The notes under the pieces: model-generated
What the model was told of the DNA's origin: nothing
The model's input: the letters and a program-made list of their open reading frames with translations, nothing else
The model's database searches: none
Origin: Parcubacteria group bacterium ADurb.Bin326
GTDB lineage: Bacteria > Patescibacteriota > Patescibacteriia > 2-01-FULL-39-33
Assembly (NCBI GenBank): GCA_002068915.1
Contig: MWBE01000019.1
Span: 1 to 52,362 of the forward strand
DNA: 52,362 nucleotides
Direction of reading: 5' to 3'
Made by a program: the position numbers and the translations under genes
Shown: positions 42,464 to 51,364 of the stretch, one piece after another
How the letters are laid out: every line of letters begins with the position of its first letter
Numbering within the stretch: the first letter of the stretch is position 1

Positions 42464-42673
42464 TTAATAGAGAACGTTGATCAAAGCGGTGGCCAAAAAA
42501 ACAACCGCGAGGATTATAGTAGCAATAGATAGGGTTTTCTCCAGGCCACGCTTAGTTCTGTAAACGTTGCCCTCACCTCCAAAAGCCGCGCCTAATCCGG
42601 TGCCACGATTCTGCAACAGGACTACCACGACCAATAATACGGCCGAAACCAATTGAATGATGTCTAAAATCAT
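42464..42673 (-). CDS. secG: preprotein translocase subunit SecG
   Basis: 69 residues with two membrane helices joined by the family loop QNRGTGLGAAFGGEGNVYRTKRG. Stabilises SecYEG. AAGGAT lies before the ATG. Probably co-transcribed with the solute-binding protein downstream. Confidence 0.94.
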   Translation of the reverse strand: MILDIIQLVSAVLLVVVVLLQNRGTGLGAAFGGEGNVYRTKRGLEKTLSIATIILAVVFLATALINVLY

Positions 42674-42712
42674 AATTTCTATCCTTAAATAAGCTTTTGA
42701 TAGCGCACCTTT

Positions 42713-42741
42713 ATGATATCAGATAATAAGAAAAAAGTCAA
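42713..42741 (-). promoter_or_regulatory. secG promoter
   Basis: On the minus strand TTGACT (42741-42736), 17-nt spacer, TATCAT (42718-42713). Confidence 0.6.
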
Positions 42742-42791
42742 TGACAACAAGCGAACAAGTCAATCAGCCACTTAAATCAAAGGGTTTATTA

Positions 42792-42800
42792 TGCTATAAT
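42792..42800 (+). promoter_or_regulatory. extended -10 promoter
   Basis: TGC-TATAAT, 26 bp before the ATG at 42827. No clear -35. Confidence 0.65.
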
Positions 42801-42826
42801 CATAGCAGAAAGAACAAAAGAAAACT

Positions 42827-44416
42827 ATGCCTAAAATAACCGGAGAAAGTGAATGGCTCCTGCAAGAATTGTCTTCCACCAAGAAACGAGCAGTTCCTGC
42901 TGACGCAGCCAAAATAAAGCTTAATCAATTGATTTCCAAGCTTGGATTTTTTTACGAAAAAATAAGGAACGCTATTGATTATAATGAGGAACACTTGATC
43001 AGAAGAACCTCCCTAAAAAGACTGTTAAATCGCCAAGTCGGATTTTTGATGGAGAAAAACCCCATCAAAATCAGCGAGGCCCTGATACATGAATTTATTA
43101 GAGCCAAATATTTGCCAAATGATGAACTGCCCGAAACAGACATTGAGGAGGTGGCCATAATTATTGCCAAGTACCTGATGGTGCTCCAGTACCTTGCTCA
43201 GAACCCTCCGCCCGATTACAAAAAGATCACAGATTGGATTACCGGATTAATGGTTTGCGAAATAGACGAATTCCTCTTTCCTGACCACAAAGAAACGGCG
43301 CTGATTAACTATGCTTACGGAGAAATGGTTAAGAGCATTAACTTCTCTAAAGCGGATATCGACGAAAAAGAAAGGAACCTGCAAATTTACATAGCCGTTC
43401 TAAGAAATCTAATAAAGGCTGACCAGCAACTTCTCAGCTACTTGCTATTCAAACTTTATCGGCCGGACTGGAATAACATAACCCCGGATGAAACCCGGAA
43501 GCTTTTGCCTCAATTGCTTTCTTTCAAGAAAAAAATAGACCTGCACTTGAATCATCCATCGGGGCACCAGTTGGGTAAGATGCTCAAGGTCCAATCGGTC
43601 TTTTTCAATATTATCAAAGAAGCAACCTCGGATGATCTCGCTGAAAACAGGGAGTTATTCGGCGACGAAACCCGACTGGCAGAAAAAATAAAAGAAGTCT
43701 GCAACAGGAAATATAAAACCACTCGCACTAAATTAGTAGGCAGTATTTTCAGGGTTATTATCTATATCTTCCTCACCAAAACTATTCTTGCCTTGCTATT
43801 AGAATTGCCTTACGACCAAATCTTTTTGGGACATATCAACTGGCTAGCACTAACAATTAATATTGTTTTCCATCCTCTATTAATGGCGATTGTTGCTCTA
43901 ACCATTAAAATTCCAGGACCCAAAAACACGGAAATTATTATGGAGGAAATAAAAAAGATAATCTACGGATCGGAAAGAAGACTTATCTATAAGCCAAAAA
44001 AATCCCTGCGCTTCGGATCTTGGGCCTTCATAATTTTCAATTCTCTTTATTCAATAATGTTTTTGGCCTCATTTGGGTTGGTTCTTTGGTTTTTGCACAA
44101 GCTAGGTTTCAATTTATTTTCCGGGGCTCTATTTGTCTTCTTCTTGACCTTAGTTAGCTTCTTCGGCTTCCGCCTGCGCAATATCGCCAATCAATACTCG
44201 GTAACGCCAAGAAAAGAAAATCTCACAAATTTCTTAATAGATTTTTTCACTCTGCCTATTATTAGTGTCGGGCGCTTCCTTTCAGTTAACTTTTCCAAAA
44301 TCAATATCATGATTTATATTCTGGACTTCGCCATTGAAACTCCCTTCAAAGCCTTGGTGGAAACGCTGGATAAGGCTCTGGGATTTATCAGAGAAAAAAG
44401 AGAGGAAATATCTTAA
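42827..44416 (+). CDS. large membrane protein of unknown function
   Basis: 529 residues. The N-terminal 310 residues are helical and charged, with no recognised domain. Four membrane helices follow (about 318-335, 345-365, 408-428 and 436-456), then an amphipathic end. I recognise no characterised family. Transcribed alone from its own promoter with its own terminator. Confidence 0.88.
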   Translation: MPKITGESEWLLQELSSTKKRAVPADAAKIKLNQLISKLGFFYEKIRNAIDYNEEHLIRRTSLKRLLNRQVGFLMEKNPIKISEALIHEFIRAKYLPNDELPETDIEEVAIIIAKYLMVLQYLAQNPPPDYKKITDWITGLMVCEIDEFLFPDHKETALINYAYGEMVKSINFSKADIDEKERNLQIYIAVLRNLIKADQQLLSYLLFKLYRPDWNNITPDETRKLLPQLLSFKKKIDLHLNHPSGHQLGKMLKVQSVFFNIIKEATSDDLAENRELFGDETRLAEKIKEVCNRKYKTTRTKLVGSIFRVIIYIFLTKTILALLLELPYDQIFLGHINWLALTINIVFHPLLMAIVALTIKIPGPKNTEIIMEEIKKIIYGSERRLIYKPKKSLRFGSWAFIIFNSLYSIMFLASFGLVLWFLHKLGFNLFSGALFVFFLTLVSFFGFRLRNIANQYSVTPRKENLTNFLIDFFTLPIISVGRFLSVNFSKINIMIYILDFAIETPFKALVETLDKALGFIREKREEIS

Positions 44417-44433
44417 AATTATTTTCAAGCCTA

Positions 44434-44464
44434 CAAAACGCTTCGTAAGAAGCGTTTTTTTTTG
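44434..44464 (+). terminator. intrinsic terminator
   Basis: Stem ACGCTTC / GAAGCGT with GTAA loop and nine T. Confidence 0.9.
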
Positions 44465-44507
44465 TGGCCCCAAACCCGACCCTTGGCAATCTTTTTATTG
44501 TTTGTTA

Positions 44508-44539
44508 ATATTTAGATATACATCTAATTATCTAAATAT
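44508..44539. promoter_or_regulatory. operator of the sdpR-like repressor
   Basis: Perfect 11-bp inverted repeat ATATTTAGATA (44508-44518) / TATCTAAATAT (44529-44539), 10-bp spacer that itself holds part of a second TAGAT-ATAC-ATCTA repeat. It overlaps the ATG at 44538, as expected for an autorepressor. Confidence 0.7.
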
Positions 44540-44807
44540 GCCAATCTCACAAACACTCTCCGCTCTGGCTGACAAGAATAGAAGACGCATCATTGATTTG
44601 CTCAAGAAAAAGGATCGTTCTGTAGGAGAAATGGGCGATAAATTACCGATTACCGGACCCACCCTATCGCACCACTTAGATACTCTCAAACGAGCCGGAC
44701 TGGTATCCTCCAGACGCGAAGGACAACAAATTATTTACTCGCTAAATCTTAGCTCTATCGAAGAAGCGGCGGAAAAAATAATGGACATCTTAGATCAAAA
44801 AAAATAA
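44538..44807 (+). CDS. ArsR/SdpR family repressor
   Basis: 89 residues from ATG 44538 (MPISQTLSALADKNRRRIIDLLKKKDRSVGEMGDKL). Winged helix of the ArsR family with recognition helix GPTLSHHLDTLKRAGLV. No metal-binding Cys cluster, as in SdpR. First gene of sdpR-sdpI-capA; the palindrome over its start codon suggests self-repression relieved by the membrane partner. Confidence 0.92.
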   Translation: MPISQTLSALADKNRRRIIDLLKKKDRSVGEMGDKLPITGPTLSHHLDTLKRAGLVSSRREGQQIIYSLNLSSIEEAAEKIMDILDQKK

Positions 44808-44811
44808 AAAT

Positions 44812-45480
44812 ATGAAAAAAAACATTCTCAATCTGAGTTGGAAAAGCGAATTTTTGCCGATAGCGGCAATCATTATTTGTCTTGTCTCTTCCTTCTATTT
44901 TTACGCCAACTTTCCAGAAACGATTGCCACCCACTGGAACTTCAGAGGCGAAGTCGACGGTTGGTCAGGCAAGGCTTTTGGCGCTTTTTTCTTGCCAGCC
45001 CTTGTTTTGGTAGCGTATTTGATGATGTTGGCTTTCCCTCATTTCGATCCGAAAAAAGAACGCTACGGTGAGTTCTCCCGGCCCTACGCTATTTTCAGAT
45101 CAATACTGGTAGGAGTCTTGGCTTTGCTTTATCTGGTAACAAGCTTCTACAACCTTGGTTATAATCTTAACGTGGCAGCCATTACCGCCGCCACTGTAGG
45201 CTTGACTATGATTGTTATCGGCAACTACCTGGGAAAAATAAAAAAGAATTGGTTTGTCGGCGTACGCACTCCTTGGACACTATCATCAGAAAATGTTTGG
45301 AATAAGACTCACAGATTGTCAGGAAAATTATTCATCATTTGGGGTGTCATTATTATTATCGCCCCCTGGTTGCCACCACTGCTAGCCGCTGTCCTATTTA
45401 TTTTTGGAATAGCAATGATTCTGGCTGGCAGTACGATTTATTCTTACCTTTTATTTAAAAAAGAAAAAAATGAAAACTAA
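44812..45480 (+). CDS. SdpI-like immunity membrane protein
   Basis: 222 residues with six membrane helices. The family pattern ETIATHWNFRGEVDGWSGKAFGAFFLP (N-terminal DUF1648 part) and GNYLGKIKKNWFVGVRTPWTLSSENVWNKTHRLSG (SdpI part) are clear. In Bacillus SdpI protects against the SDP cannibalism toxin and sequesters SdpR. It starts 4 bp after the repressor. No toxin gene is visible here, so protection against other cells' toxins is inferred. Confidence 0.92.
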   Translation: MKKNILNLSWKSEFLPIAAIIICLVSSFYFYANFPETIATHWNFRGEVDGWSGKAFGAFFLPALVLVAYLMMLAFPHFDPKKERYGEFSRPYAIFRSILVGVLALLYLVTSFYNLGYNLNVAAITAATVGLTMIVIGNYLGKIKKNWFVGVRTPWTLSSENVWNKTHRLSGKLFIIWGVIIIIAPWLPPLLAAVLFIFGIAMILAGSTIYSYLLFKKEKNEN

Positions 45481-46570
45481 AAGGCTTGCTTATTTGGCGA
45501 TTGTCGCGGTAGGCGCCATAGCTCTTTGCGGCTGCCAAAAGCAAAATCTGCCACTGAAAAAAAGCTTGGATAAAATCGAGACGCCTATTGCCAGCACTTC
45601 TGAGGCAGAAAAAATAGACCCCCTGTTGACAGAAGAAAAAACAACGGAACCCCAAAAAACTGTTTTGATTTTTGGCGGTGACGTAATGTTATCGAGAACG
45701 GTGGGACAGAAAATGGAGAAATACCAAGATTATGCTTGGCCGTTTAAAAAAATATCTTCCTTACTATCGAGTGCTGACATCGCCGTCATTAATTTAGAAT
45801 CCCCCCTGACTTACTCCGGTAAATATTTTGTGCCTAGCGGTTCATTCAGTTTCAACGCCGATCCCAGATCACTTCAGGGACTAATTTTAGCCGGAATAGA
45901 TTTAGCGGCTCTAGCCAACAACCATTTCGGCAATCAGGGCGTAAGTGGCATGAGAGATACTTTCAAAATACTGCAAGAAAAAGGTATCGCTTTTGTTGGC
46001 GCAGGAAATACTTCTGCCGAAGCGCATCAACCGGCCTTGATAGAGAAGAACGGAATAACTTTTTCTTTTCTCAATTACGGCTATCCTGAAGATCTTTATG
46101 TTGCCAATTCTTCCACGCCCGGAATCGCTAATATGGATATTGCCGAAATGAAAAAGGACGTCAAGCTGGCCAAAGAAAAATCTGATGTAGTCATAATAAT
46201 AATGCATGCCGGCATCGAATACGTAAATAAACCCAACAGCCAACAAAAAGAATTCGCCAGAGGAGCAATTGATGCCGGAGCCGACCTGGTAATTGGCCAC
46301 CACCCTCATTGGGTTCAGATAACGGAAATCTACCAAAGCAAGCCAATAATCTATTCTTTGGGTAATCTAGTATTTGATCAAATGTGGTCAACAGAAACTC
46401 AGCAAGGAGCGCTAGCCAAGGTTATTTTTCGAGATAATTTAATTTCCTCAATTGAAATAATTCCTATCAGAATAAAAGATTACGGACAACCGGAAATAGT
46501 CTCCGACGAGAAAGAAAGAGAGGTCATTTTTTCAAGAATGGAGTTGGAAGATGGGTTTTTGATAAAATAA
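45470..46570 (+). CDS. CapA family lipoprotein
   Basis: 366 residues. Signal peptide with lipobox LCGC (Cys22), then a Ser/Thr/Glu linker and a calcineurin-like metallophosphatase fold of the CapA/PgsA-type: FGGDVMLSR, NLESPLTYSG, ANNHFGNQG, HAGIEYVNKP and GHHPHW. Members take part in poly-gamma-glutamate capsule export. It overlaps the SdpI gene by 11 bp, third gene of this operon; no other capsule gene is present. Confidence 0.9.
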   Translation: MKTKRLAYLAIVAVGAIALCGCQKQNLPLKKSLDKIETPIASTSEAEKIDPLLTEEKTTEPQKTVLIFGGDVMLSRTVGQKMEKYQDYAWPFKKISSLLSSADIAVINLESPLTYSGKYFVPSGSFSFNADPRSLQGLILAGIDLAALANNHFGNQGVSGMRDTFKILQEKGIAFVGAGNTSAEAHQPALIEKNGITFSFLNYGYPEDLYVANSSTPGIANMDIAEMKKDVKLAKEKSDVVIIIMHAGIEYVNKPNSQQKEFARGAIDAGADLVIGHHPHWVQITEIYQSKPIIYSLGNLVFDQMWSTETQQGALAKVIFRDNLISSIEIIPIRIKDYGQPEIVSDEKEREVIFSRMELEDGFLIK

Positions 46571-46602
46571 AAGAGCGGGGAGTCCTTTCGGATAACCCGC
46601 TA
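46571..46602 (-). terminator. possible terminator
   Basis: AGCGGG / CCCGCT with an inner GGA-TTTC-like stem; T-rich on the minus strand. It could serve both convergent genes. Confidence 0.5.
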
Positions 46603-47262
46603 GACATTCAGCAGCCTCTTGGCCTGAGCCAAGTGGTTTCTAAGTACGTTTTTGGCAACCCCCGTCTGCCTGACGACCTCGCGGAGATCGCGATCGGAGT
46701 TAATCGTAAGGATCTTAATGACCGGCCCCGACACTCTTGAGGTTTTAGGTCTCCAGGTTCCGAGCCACTGGTCATCATTCTTGTAGCAACCATACATCTC
46801 GAAACTCATCAGACAGCGCGTATGACTTAGATCGATTTCAATCCTCCAAAATGACGGGGTGGAGAAGAACTTTCTTCCGTTTTTCGATTTCTCTGTAACG
46901 GGAACTCCTCTCTGGGAGGGAAAGGAAATCCTCACCCGACCATCTTCGACGATAACGAAATAGATTTTCTTGCCTGCAATCTCCTCGGGAACAGAAGAAG
47001 ACAACGTGTAGCCTATTTTCTTGAATCTCGGCAAAAACATGTTCCGCCTGTCGATGGCGCGCCTGAGTGACTCCAGCGCCTCAAGAGACTTCTCTCCCAT
47101 GGCGCCAATAACCGACTTCTTATCCCCGGGAAAAATCTCCAACAAGTCTAGGGTCTGCGGAGAGACAAGCTTCATTACCGTCGATAGATTGATCGACAGT
47201 ACCCCAATCCCGGCAACAACTCCCTGCCGGAAATCTACCTTCTCAGCAGGAACGTTATTCAT
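46600..47262 (-). CDS. hypothetical protein
   Basis: 220 residues, GC-richer than its neighbours. Strong Shine-Dalgarno sequence (AGGAGG) and its own promoter. It has a C-terminal segment DRDLREVVRQTGVAKNVLRNHLAQAKRLLNV that may be a small HTH. No family is recognised. The base composition could reflect transfer. Confidence 0.75.
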   Translation of the reverse strand: MNNVPAEKVDFRQGVVAGIGVLSINLSTVMKLVSPQTLDLLEIFPGDKKSVIGAMGEKSLEALESLRRAIDRRNMFLPRFKKIGYTLSSSVPEEIAGKKIYFVIVEDGRVRISFPSQRGVPVTEKSKNGRKFFSTPSFWRIEIDLSHTRCLMSFEMYGCYKNDDQWLGTWRPKTSRVSGPVIKILTINSDRDLREVVRQTGVAKNVLRNHLAQAKRLLNV

Positions 47263-47338
47263 AACATCCTCCTTATTGCCTCAACTTACAAAGTTAAAGC
47301 GGTTGAAATTGACACTCAAAGGTACAACGAGATATTTA

Positions 47339-47367
47339 AATCTAACAAAAAATGAGGCTTTTGTCAA
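47339..47367 (-). promoter_or_regulatory. promoter of the hypothetical gene at 47262
   Basis: On the minus strand TTGACA (47367-47362), 17-nt spacer, TAGATT (47344-47339). Confidence 0.6.
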
Positions 47368-47384
47368 GCCAACCCCTTTGCTTC

Positions 47385-47552
47385 CTATTTTATTGCCACT
47401 AAATTATAAATAAAAATTATCGCCGGCTCAATAAATTTTAAGAAAATCATCCAAAGCGGTTTAACAAAGCTCTCCCAAATACCAATAATCGTAATGGTAT
47501 ATAGCCCAACCAAAACGTAAAATATTATCTTTAGCTTAGTATCGTCTTCCAT
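47385..47552 (-). CDS. small membrane protein (55 aa)
   Basis: 55 residues from ATG 47552; the longer reading overlaps ychF. Two hydrophobic stretches (KIIFYVLVGLYTITIIGIW and LKFIEPAIIFIYNLVAI). It starts one base after the ychF stop, so it is translated by coupling. Function unknown. Confidence 0.65.
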   Translation of the reverse strand: MEDDTKLKIIFYVLVGLYTITIIGIWESFVKPLWMIFLKFIEPAIIFIYNLVAIK

Positions 47553-47553
47553 A

Positions 47554-48603
47554 TTAATTGTTGAACCTGAAATGACAGACGTCTCCGTCTTGCATCGCAT
47601 ACTCTTTACCTTCAAGACGAATCAAACCTTTTTCTTTAGCTCTAGCTTCGTCACCCGCCTCGACTAAATCGCTCCAATTAATAACTTCGGCGCGGATAAA
47701 TCCTTCCTCAAAATCAGTGTGGATGACTCCGGCGGCCTGGGGTGCTTTGGTGCCACGCTTAATCGTCCAGGCCTTAGTCTCCATTTCTCCGGAAGTTATA
47801 AAGGTGATTAAATCCAGAGCGTCATAGGCCTTTTTGATAAGCCGGTCTAATCCGGAAGAATCCAACTGCAATTCTTTTAAGTATGTTTGTGCCTCCTCCT
47901 CCGGCAATTCAGCAAGCTCGGCTTCTATCTTGGCGGAGATGGTCAAAAAATCCGTTTCTTGAAAAACCCTGTCTTCATCAACGTTAAGGACATAAATCAT
48001 CGGCTTCATGGTAAGCAAGCATAAATCTTTTACCAAAAGACGTTCTTCAGGATCAGTAATAATTTCATTTGCTAATTTGCCTTCCTCGAGTCCGGATTTC
48101 AAGTGCTCGAGTATTGGTTGTAATTCAAGAGCTTCTTTTTTTCCGGCTCTGACTTCTTTGCTATTGGTATCATAGCGCTTTTCAACGGTAGCTAAATCGG
48201 CAAAAATCAACTCTAAATTTATCGTCTCTTGATCAGAGTCGGGATCAACCTTGCCGGCAACGTGGATAACATTGCTATCGGAAAATTGACGTACTACTTG
48301 AACGATGGCATCGACTTCTCTGATGTTGGCCAAGAACTTATTACCCAAACCCTCACCCTTGGAAGCACCCTTGACTATCCCGGCAATATCAATAAATTCA
48401 ATCGTCGTTGGGACTATTTTTTCGGAATTAGAAACCTTACCCAGAGGCTCTAATCTAGGATCGGGAACGGCAACAACTCCGACATTAGGATCAATGGTAC
48501 AAAAGGGATAATTAGCCGCGTCTACTTGCTTCTTAGTCAAGGCTTTAAAGAGGGTGGATTTACCGACATTGGGCAACCCGACTATTCCAATAGAAAATGA
48601 CAT
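47554..48603 (-). CDS. ychF: ribosome-binding ATPase YchF
   Basis: 349 residues, Obg-family. [11 protein letters not shown] (G1), coiled-coil insert, and a TGS domain ending VCHFRFNN. It hydrolyses ATP rather than GTP and binds ribosomes. Divergent from the glycosyltransferase gene. Confidence 0.97.
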   Translation of the reverse strand: MSFSIGIVGLPNVGKSTLFKALTKKQVDAANYPFCTIDPNVGVVAVPDPRLEPLGKVSNSEKIVPTTIEFIDIAGIVKGASKGEGLGNKFLANIREVDAIVQVVRQFSDSNVIHVAGKVDPDSDQETINLELIFADLATVEKRYDTNSKEVRAGKKEALELQPILEHLKSGLEEGKLANEIITDPEERLLVKDLCLLTMKPMIYVLNVDEDRVFQETDFLTISAKIEAELAELPEEEAQTYLKELQLDSSGLDRLIKKAYDALDLITFITSGEMETKAWTIKRGTKAPQAAGVIHTDFEEGFIRAEVINWSDLVEAGDEARAKEKGLIRLEGKEYAMQDGDVCHFRFNN

Positions 48604-48630
48604 TTATTAAAAAATTAATATTATGCCTGG

Positions 48631-48659
48631 ATAATACCAGAAAATAGGAGAAAAATCAA
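48631..48659 (-). promoter_or_regulatory. ychF promoter
   Basis: On the minus strand TTGATT (48659-48654), 17-nt spacer ending TGG, TATTAT (48636-48631). Confidence 0.65.
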
Positions 48660-48688
48660 TTGAAAAGAATGGCTTAATTTGTTAGAAT
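48660..48688 (+). promoter_or_regulatory. glycosyltransferase promoter, leaderless
   Basis: TTGAAA (48660-48665), 17-nt spacer, TAGAAT (48683-48688). The ATG at 48698 lies at about +3. The -35 box abuts the -35 of the divergent ychF promoter. Confidence 0.65.
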
Positions 48689-48697
48689 ATTATCATT

Positions 48698-49735
48698 ATG
48701 AAAATAATTTACAGTTTATCCGGACAGGGTTTCGGACACTCCACTAGAAGCAAGGAAACGATGAGGCATTTGGTAGCCAAAGGACATCAATTAAAAGTGA
48801 TGACTTATGGCCAGGCTTTTTTGCTTTTGGAAAAGGAATTTGAAACCTGGGAAATACCGGGACTAACCTTGACTTACAAGCATAACAAACTAAGCTATTT
48901 TCGTACCGTTTCTAAAAACGTAATCAATGCCGGAAAACTATTTTCTGAATTTCTAAAAGTTTATAAGAAAATAAAACAATTTGATCCGGACTTAATTATT
49001 ACCGACTTTGAGCCGCTGTCAGCCTTGGCTGCTAAATTTTTAAAGAAGCCATTGATCTCGATAGACAATCAGCATCAATTAACCCATACTAAAATAGATA
49101 TTCCTTTCAAATACCGCAAAGAGTTATTCATGACTAAAATCGTTATCAATTTAATGGTTTGGGGAGCAAAAAAATATTTGATAACTTCTTTTTTCAAGAC
49201 CATAGTAAAAAACAAAAAAGCCGAAGTTCTGCCGCCGGTAGTCAGAAAAGAAGTACTTGATCTGAAACCCTACTATGGCGATTATTTGTTGATTTACGAA
49301 GGTGCAGAGCTATCAAAAATATTGCCAATTCTCAAAGAAAGTGGCATCAAGTGCGTGGTTTTTGGACCGCACCGAGAGGGGCAAGACGGCAACATTACTT
49401 TCAGAAGCTTCAATATTGAAGAGTGGCTTAAATATCTTGAAGGAGCAAAGGCAGTTATAGCCACGGGCGGAGCCAGCCTGATGTCAGAGTGCGTCTGCCT
49501 AAAAAAGCCTTATCTAGTCCTGCCAATAAAAAGACAAATAGAACAAGTAATCAACGCCATCTATCTGAAAAAACTCGGCTACGGCGACTGCTCGTTTGGT
49601 TTAACCAGAGGAATCTTTAATAATTTCATTGATAATTTGCCACGCTATGTGGAGGCCCTGTCACTGGCACCGGGAGCAGGAAACGATGAGATGTTTGCCA
49701 GGCTTGATGAAATTATCGAGGAAATATCTAAATAG
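48698..49735 (+). CDS. glycosyltransferase, MJ1255/GT28-like family
   Basis: 345 residues. Starts MKIIYSLSGQGFGHSTRSKETMRHL, the N-terminal signature of the MJ1255 (VC2487) family. The GT28-type C-terminal part has ATGGASLMSECVCLKKPYLVLPIKRQIEQV, which binds the nucleotide sugar. Acceptor unknown. Transcribed alone. Confidence 0.92.
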   Translation: MKIIYSLSGQGFGHSTRSKETMRHLVAKGHQLKVMTYGQAFLLLEKEFETWEIPGLTLTYKHNKLSYFRTVSKNVINAGKLFSEFLKVYKKIKQFDPDLIITDFEPLSALAAKFLKKPLISIDNQHQLTHTKIDIPFKYRKELFMTKIVINLMVWGAKKYLITSFFKTIVKNKKAEVLPPVVRKEVLDLKPYYGDYLLIYEGAELSKILPILKESGIKCVVFGPHREGQDGNITFRSFNIEEWLKYLEGAKAVIATGGASLMSECVCLKKPYLVLPIKRQIEQVINAIYLKKLGYGDCSFGLTRGIFNNFIDNLPRYVEALSLAPGAGNDEMFARLDEIIEEISK

Positions 49736-49779
49736 CCTTGATTTTATTTTGTTTTCCTGATAATATATTTGTGTAATTC

Positions 49780-49855
49780 GGGCGCATAGCTCAGCTGGTA
49801 GAGCAGTTGCCTCTTAAGCAAACGGTCGCAGGTTCGAGTCCTGCTGCGCCCACCA
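49780..49855 (+). tRNA. tRNA-Lys(CTT)
   Basis: Acceptor GGGCGCA / TGCGCCC, anticodon loop CTCTTAA with CTT, T arm GCAGG-TTCGAGT-CCTGC. CCA is encoded, unlike the other tRNA genes here. Confidence 0.96.
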
Positions 49856-49857
49856 AG

Positions 49858-49882
49858 CTCCGCCTCAGCGGAGTTTTATTTT
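49858..49882 (+). terminator. terminator after tRNA-Lys
   Basis: Stem CTCCGC / GCGGAG, T-rich tail. Confidence 0.8.
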
Positions 49883-49887
49883 TAAAA

Positions 49888-49961
49888 GCACCCGTAGCTC
49901 AACTGGATAGAGCGCCTGGCTTCGGACCAGGAGGTTGTGGGTTCGACCCCTGCCGGGTGCA
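49888..49961 (+). tRNA. tRNA-Arg(TCG)
   Basis: Acceptor GCACCCG / CGGGTGC, anticodon stem CCTGG/CCAGG around CTTCGGA with TCG. CCA not encoded. Confidence 0.94.
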
Positions 49962-49962
49962 T

Positions 49963-50003
49963 AAAACAAAAAAGAAGCGCGATAAGCGTTTCTTTTTTGT
50001 TTT
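49963..50003. terminator. bidirectional terminator
   Basis: Long A/T-rich stem AAAACAAAAAAGAA ... TTTCTTTTTTGTTTT with a GCGC core. Separates two tRNA groups on opposite strands. Confidence 0.75.
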
Positions 50004-50037
50004 ACACGGGTCTCACCCTTAAAGGGTTTTTAAATTA

Positions 50038-50122
50038 TGCCCGGAGCCGGAGTCGAACCGGCACGGAGTATTAGTCCAAAGGATTTTAAGTCCTTCGTGT
50101 CTACCAATTTCACCATCCGGGC
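50038..50122 (-). tRNA. tRNA-Leu(TAA)
   Basis: Class II tRNA. Acceptor GCCCGGA / TCCGGGC, anticodon loop CTTAAAA with TAA, long variable arm, T arm GCCGG-TTCGACT-CCGGC. CCA not encoded. Confidence 0.95.
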
Positions 50123-50159
50123 TAAAAACAAAAGGGAGATCAATCTCCCTTCTTGCCAG

Positions 50160-50233
50160 AGCGGCGAACCGGATTCGAACCGGCGACCTTCTCCTTGGCA
50201 AGGAGACGTTCTAGCCAACTGAACTACCGCCGC
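50160..50233 (-). tRNA. tRNA-Gly(GCC)
   Basis: Acceptor GCGGCGG / TCGCCGC, anticodon loop TTGCCAA with GCC, T arm CCGG-TTCGAAT-CCGG. CCA not encoded. Confidence 0.95.
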
Positions 50234-50308
50234 AGATTTTATTGGAACCAAATATTGTAAATAATCCGCTCCAATAATATAGCAAAAAAATCGTTGGGAG
50301 TCAACACC

Positions 50309-51343
50309 CTAAAAACCGTTCTGCATTACAATGTTAGCGTCAAGAGTTTCCTTATCTATTAGCCCATCTTTATACAATTTATTAAGGGAATTTTCCATAG
50401 TCAACATTCCATCTTTGGCGCTTGTCTGGATGACAGTCTTAATCTGAGAAATCTTATTTTCCCTGATAAGATTAGCCACGGCCGGCGTATTAATCAAAAG
50501 CTCTCGAGCGGCCACTCGTCCACCCCCAACAGCCGGAAGCAACCTTTGGGTTAGTACGCCCCTTAAAGTAAGCGAGATTTGCATCCTCACCTGATTCTGC
50601 TGGTGTGGCGGAAAAATATCAATGATACGATCAATGGTTTGAGCGGCGCTGTAGGTATGTAAAGTAGCAAAAACCAAATGTCCGGTCTCAGCCAAAGTAA
50701 TGGTAGTGGCAATTGTCTCTAAATTTCTCATTTCTCCGACCATAATAACATTAGGGTCTTGTCGCAGAGCATGAACTAAGCCATCTTGGAAGGAAAGCAT
50801 ATCTGAACCTAATTGCCTCTGTCTGATAATGCTTTTCTTGGGATGAAAAATGAATTCAATCGGGTCTTCTAGTGTAATAATATTTGAACGCCTGTTCTGA
50901 TTGATATAGTCAATCATGGCAGCCAAAGAAGTAGACTTACCGCAACCGGTCGGACCGGTAACTAAGATTAATCCTCGATCGAGATTACACAGATCGTACA
51001 TGACCTTGGGCATGCCAATATCTTCCATGGTCGGAATTTCAGTAGGAATAGTTCTAGCAGAAAGAGCCGGGAATCCTTTTTCAAAAAAAAGATTTACCCT
51101 GAAGCGATTGCCCTTTTCATCCTCAAAAGCAAAATCAAGATTTTTTTCTATCGAGAACTTTTTATAAGCAACATCGCCCAGCATTTCTTTGCATACGGAA
51201 TCTATCTCTTTTGCAGAAATAGCTTCCGTGCCAATTGGTTGCAAGACACCATCGACTCTGATATGCGGAGGTAAGCCGGCGATCAAATGAAGATCGGAGG
51301 CCCCATCCTTAATTGTCTTTAACAATAAAGATTCTATGTCCAT
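50309..51343 (-). CDS. pilT: type IV pilus retraction ATPase PilT
   Basis: 344 residues. Begins DIESLLLKTIKDGASDLHLIAGLPPHIRVDG, then Walker A GPTGCGKSTS (about 130), Asp box LEDPIEF, His box HLVFATLHT and a C-terminal QTSAKDGM segment. Hexameric motor for pilus retraction and attachment, plausible for an epibiont. No other pilus gene in the window. Confidence 0.96.
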   Translation of the reverse strand: MDIESLLLKTIKDGASDLHLIAGLPPHIRVDGVLQPIGTEAISAKEIDSVCKEMLGDVAYKKFSIEKNLDFAFEDEKGNRFRVNLFFEKGFPALSARTIPTEIPTMEDIGMPKVMYDLCNLDRGLILVTGPTGCGKSTSLAAMIDYINQNRRSNIITLEDPIEFIFHPKKSIIRQRQLGSDMLSFQDGLVHALRQDPNVIMVGEMRNLETIATTITLAETGHLVFATLHTYSAAQTIDRIIDIFPPHQQNQVRMQISLTLRGVLTQRLLPAVGGGRVAARELLINTPAVANLIRENKISQIKTVIQTSAKDGMLTMENSLNKLYKDGLIDKETLDANIVMQNGF

Positions 51344-51364
51344 ATGTCACCTTCCATTAAAATA

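Noticed and set aside
44334-44537. Long N-terminal extension of the ArsR-type repressor
   Set aside because: It overlaps the preceding gene, its terminator and the operator. The short form from 44538 matches the family.
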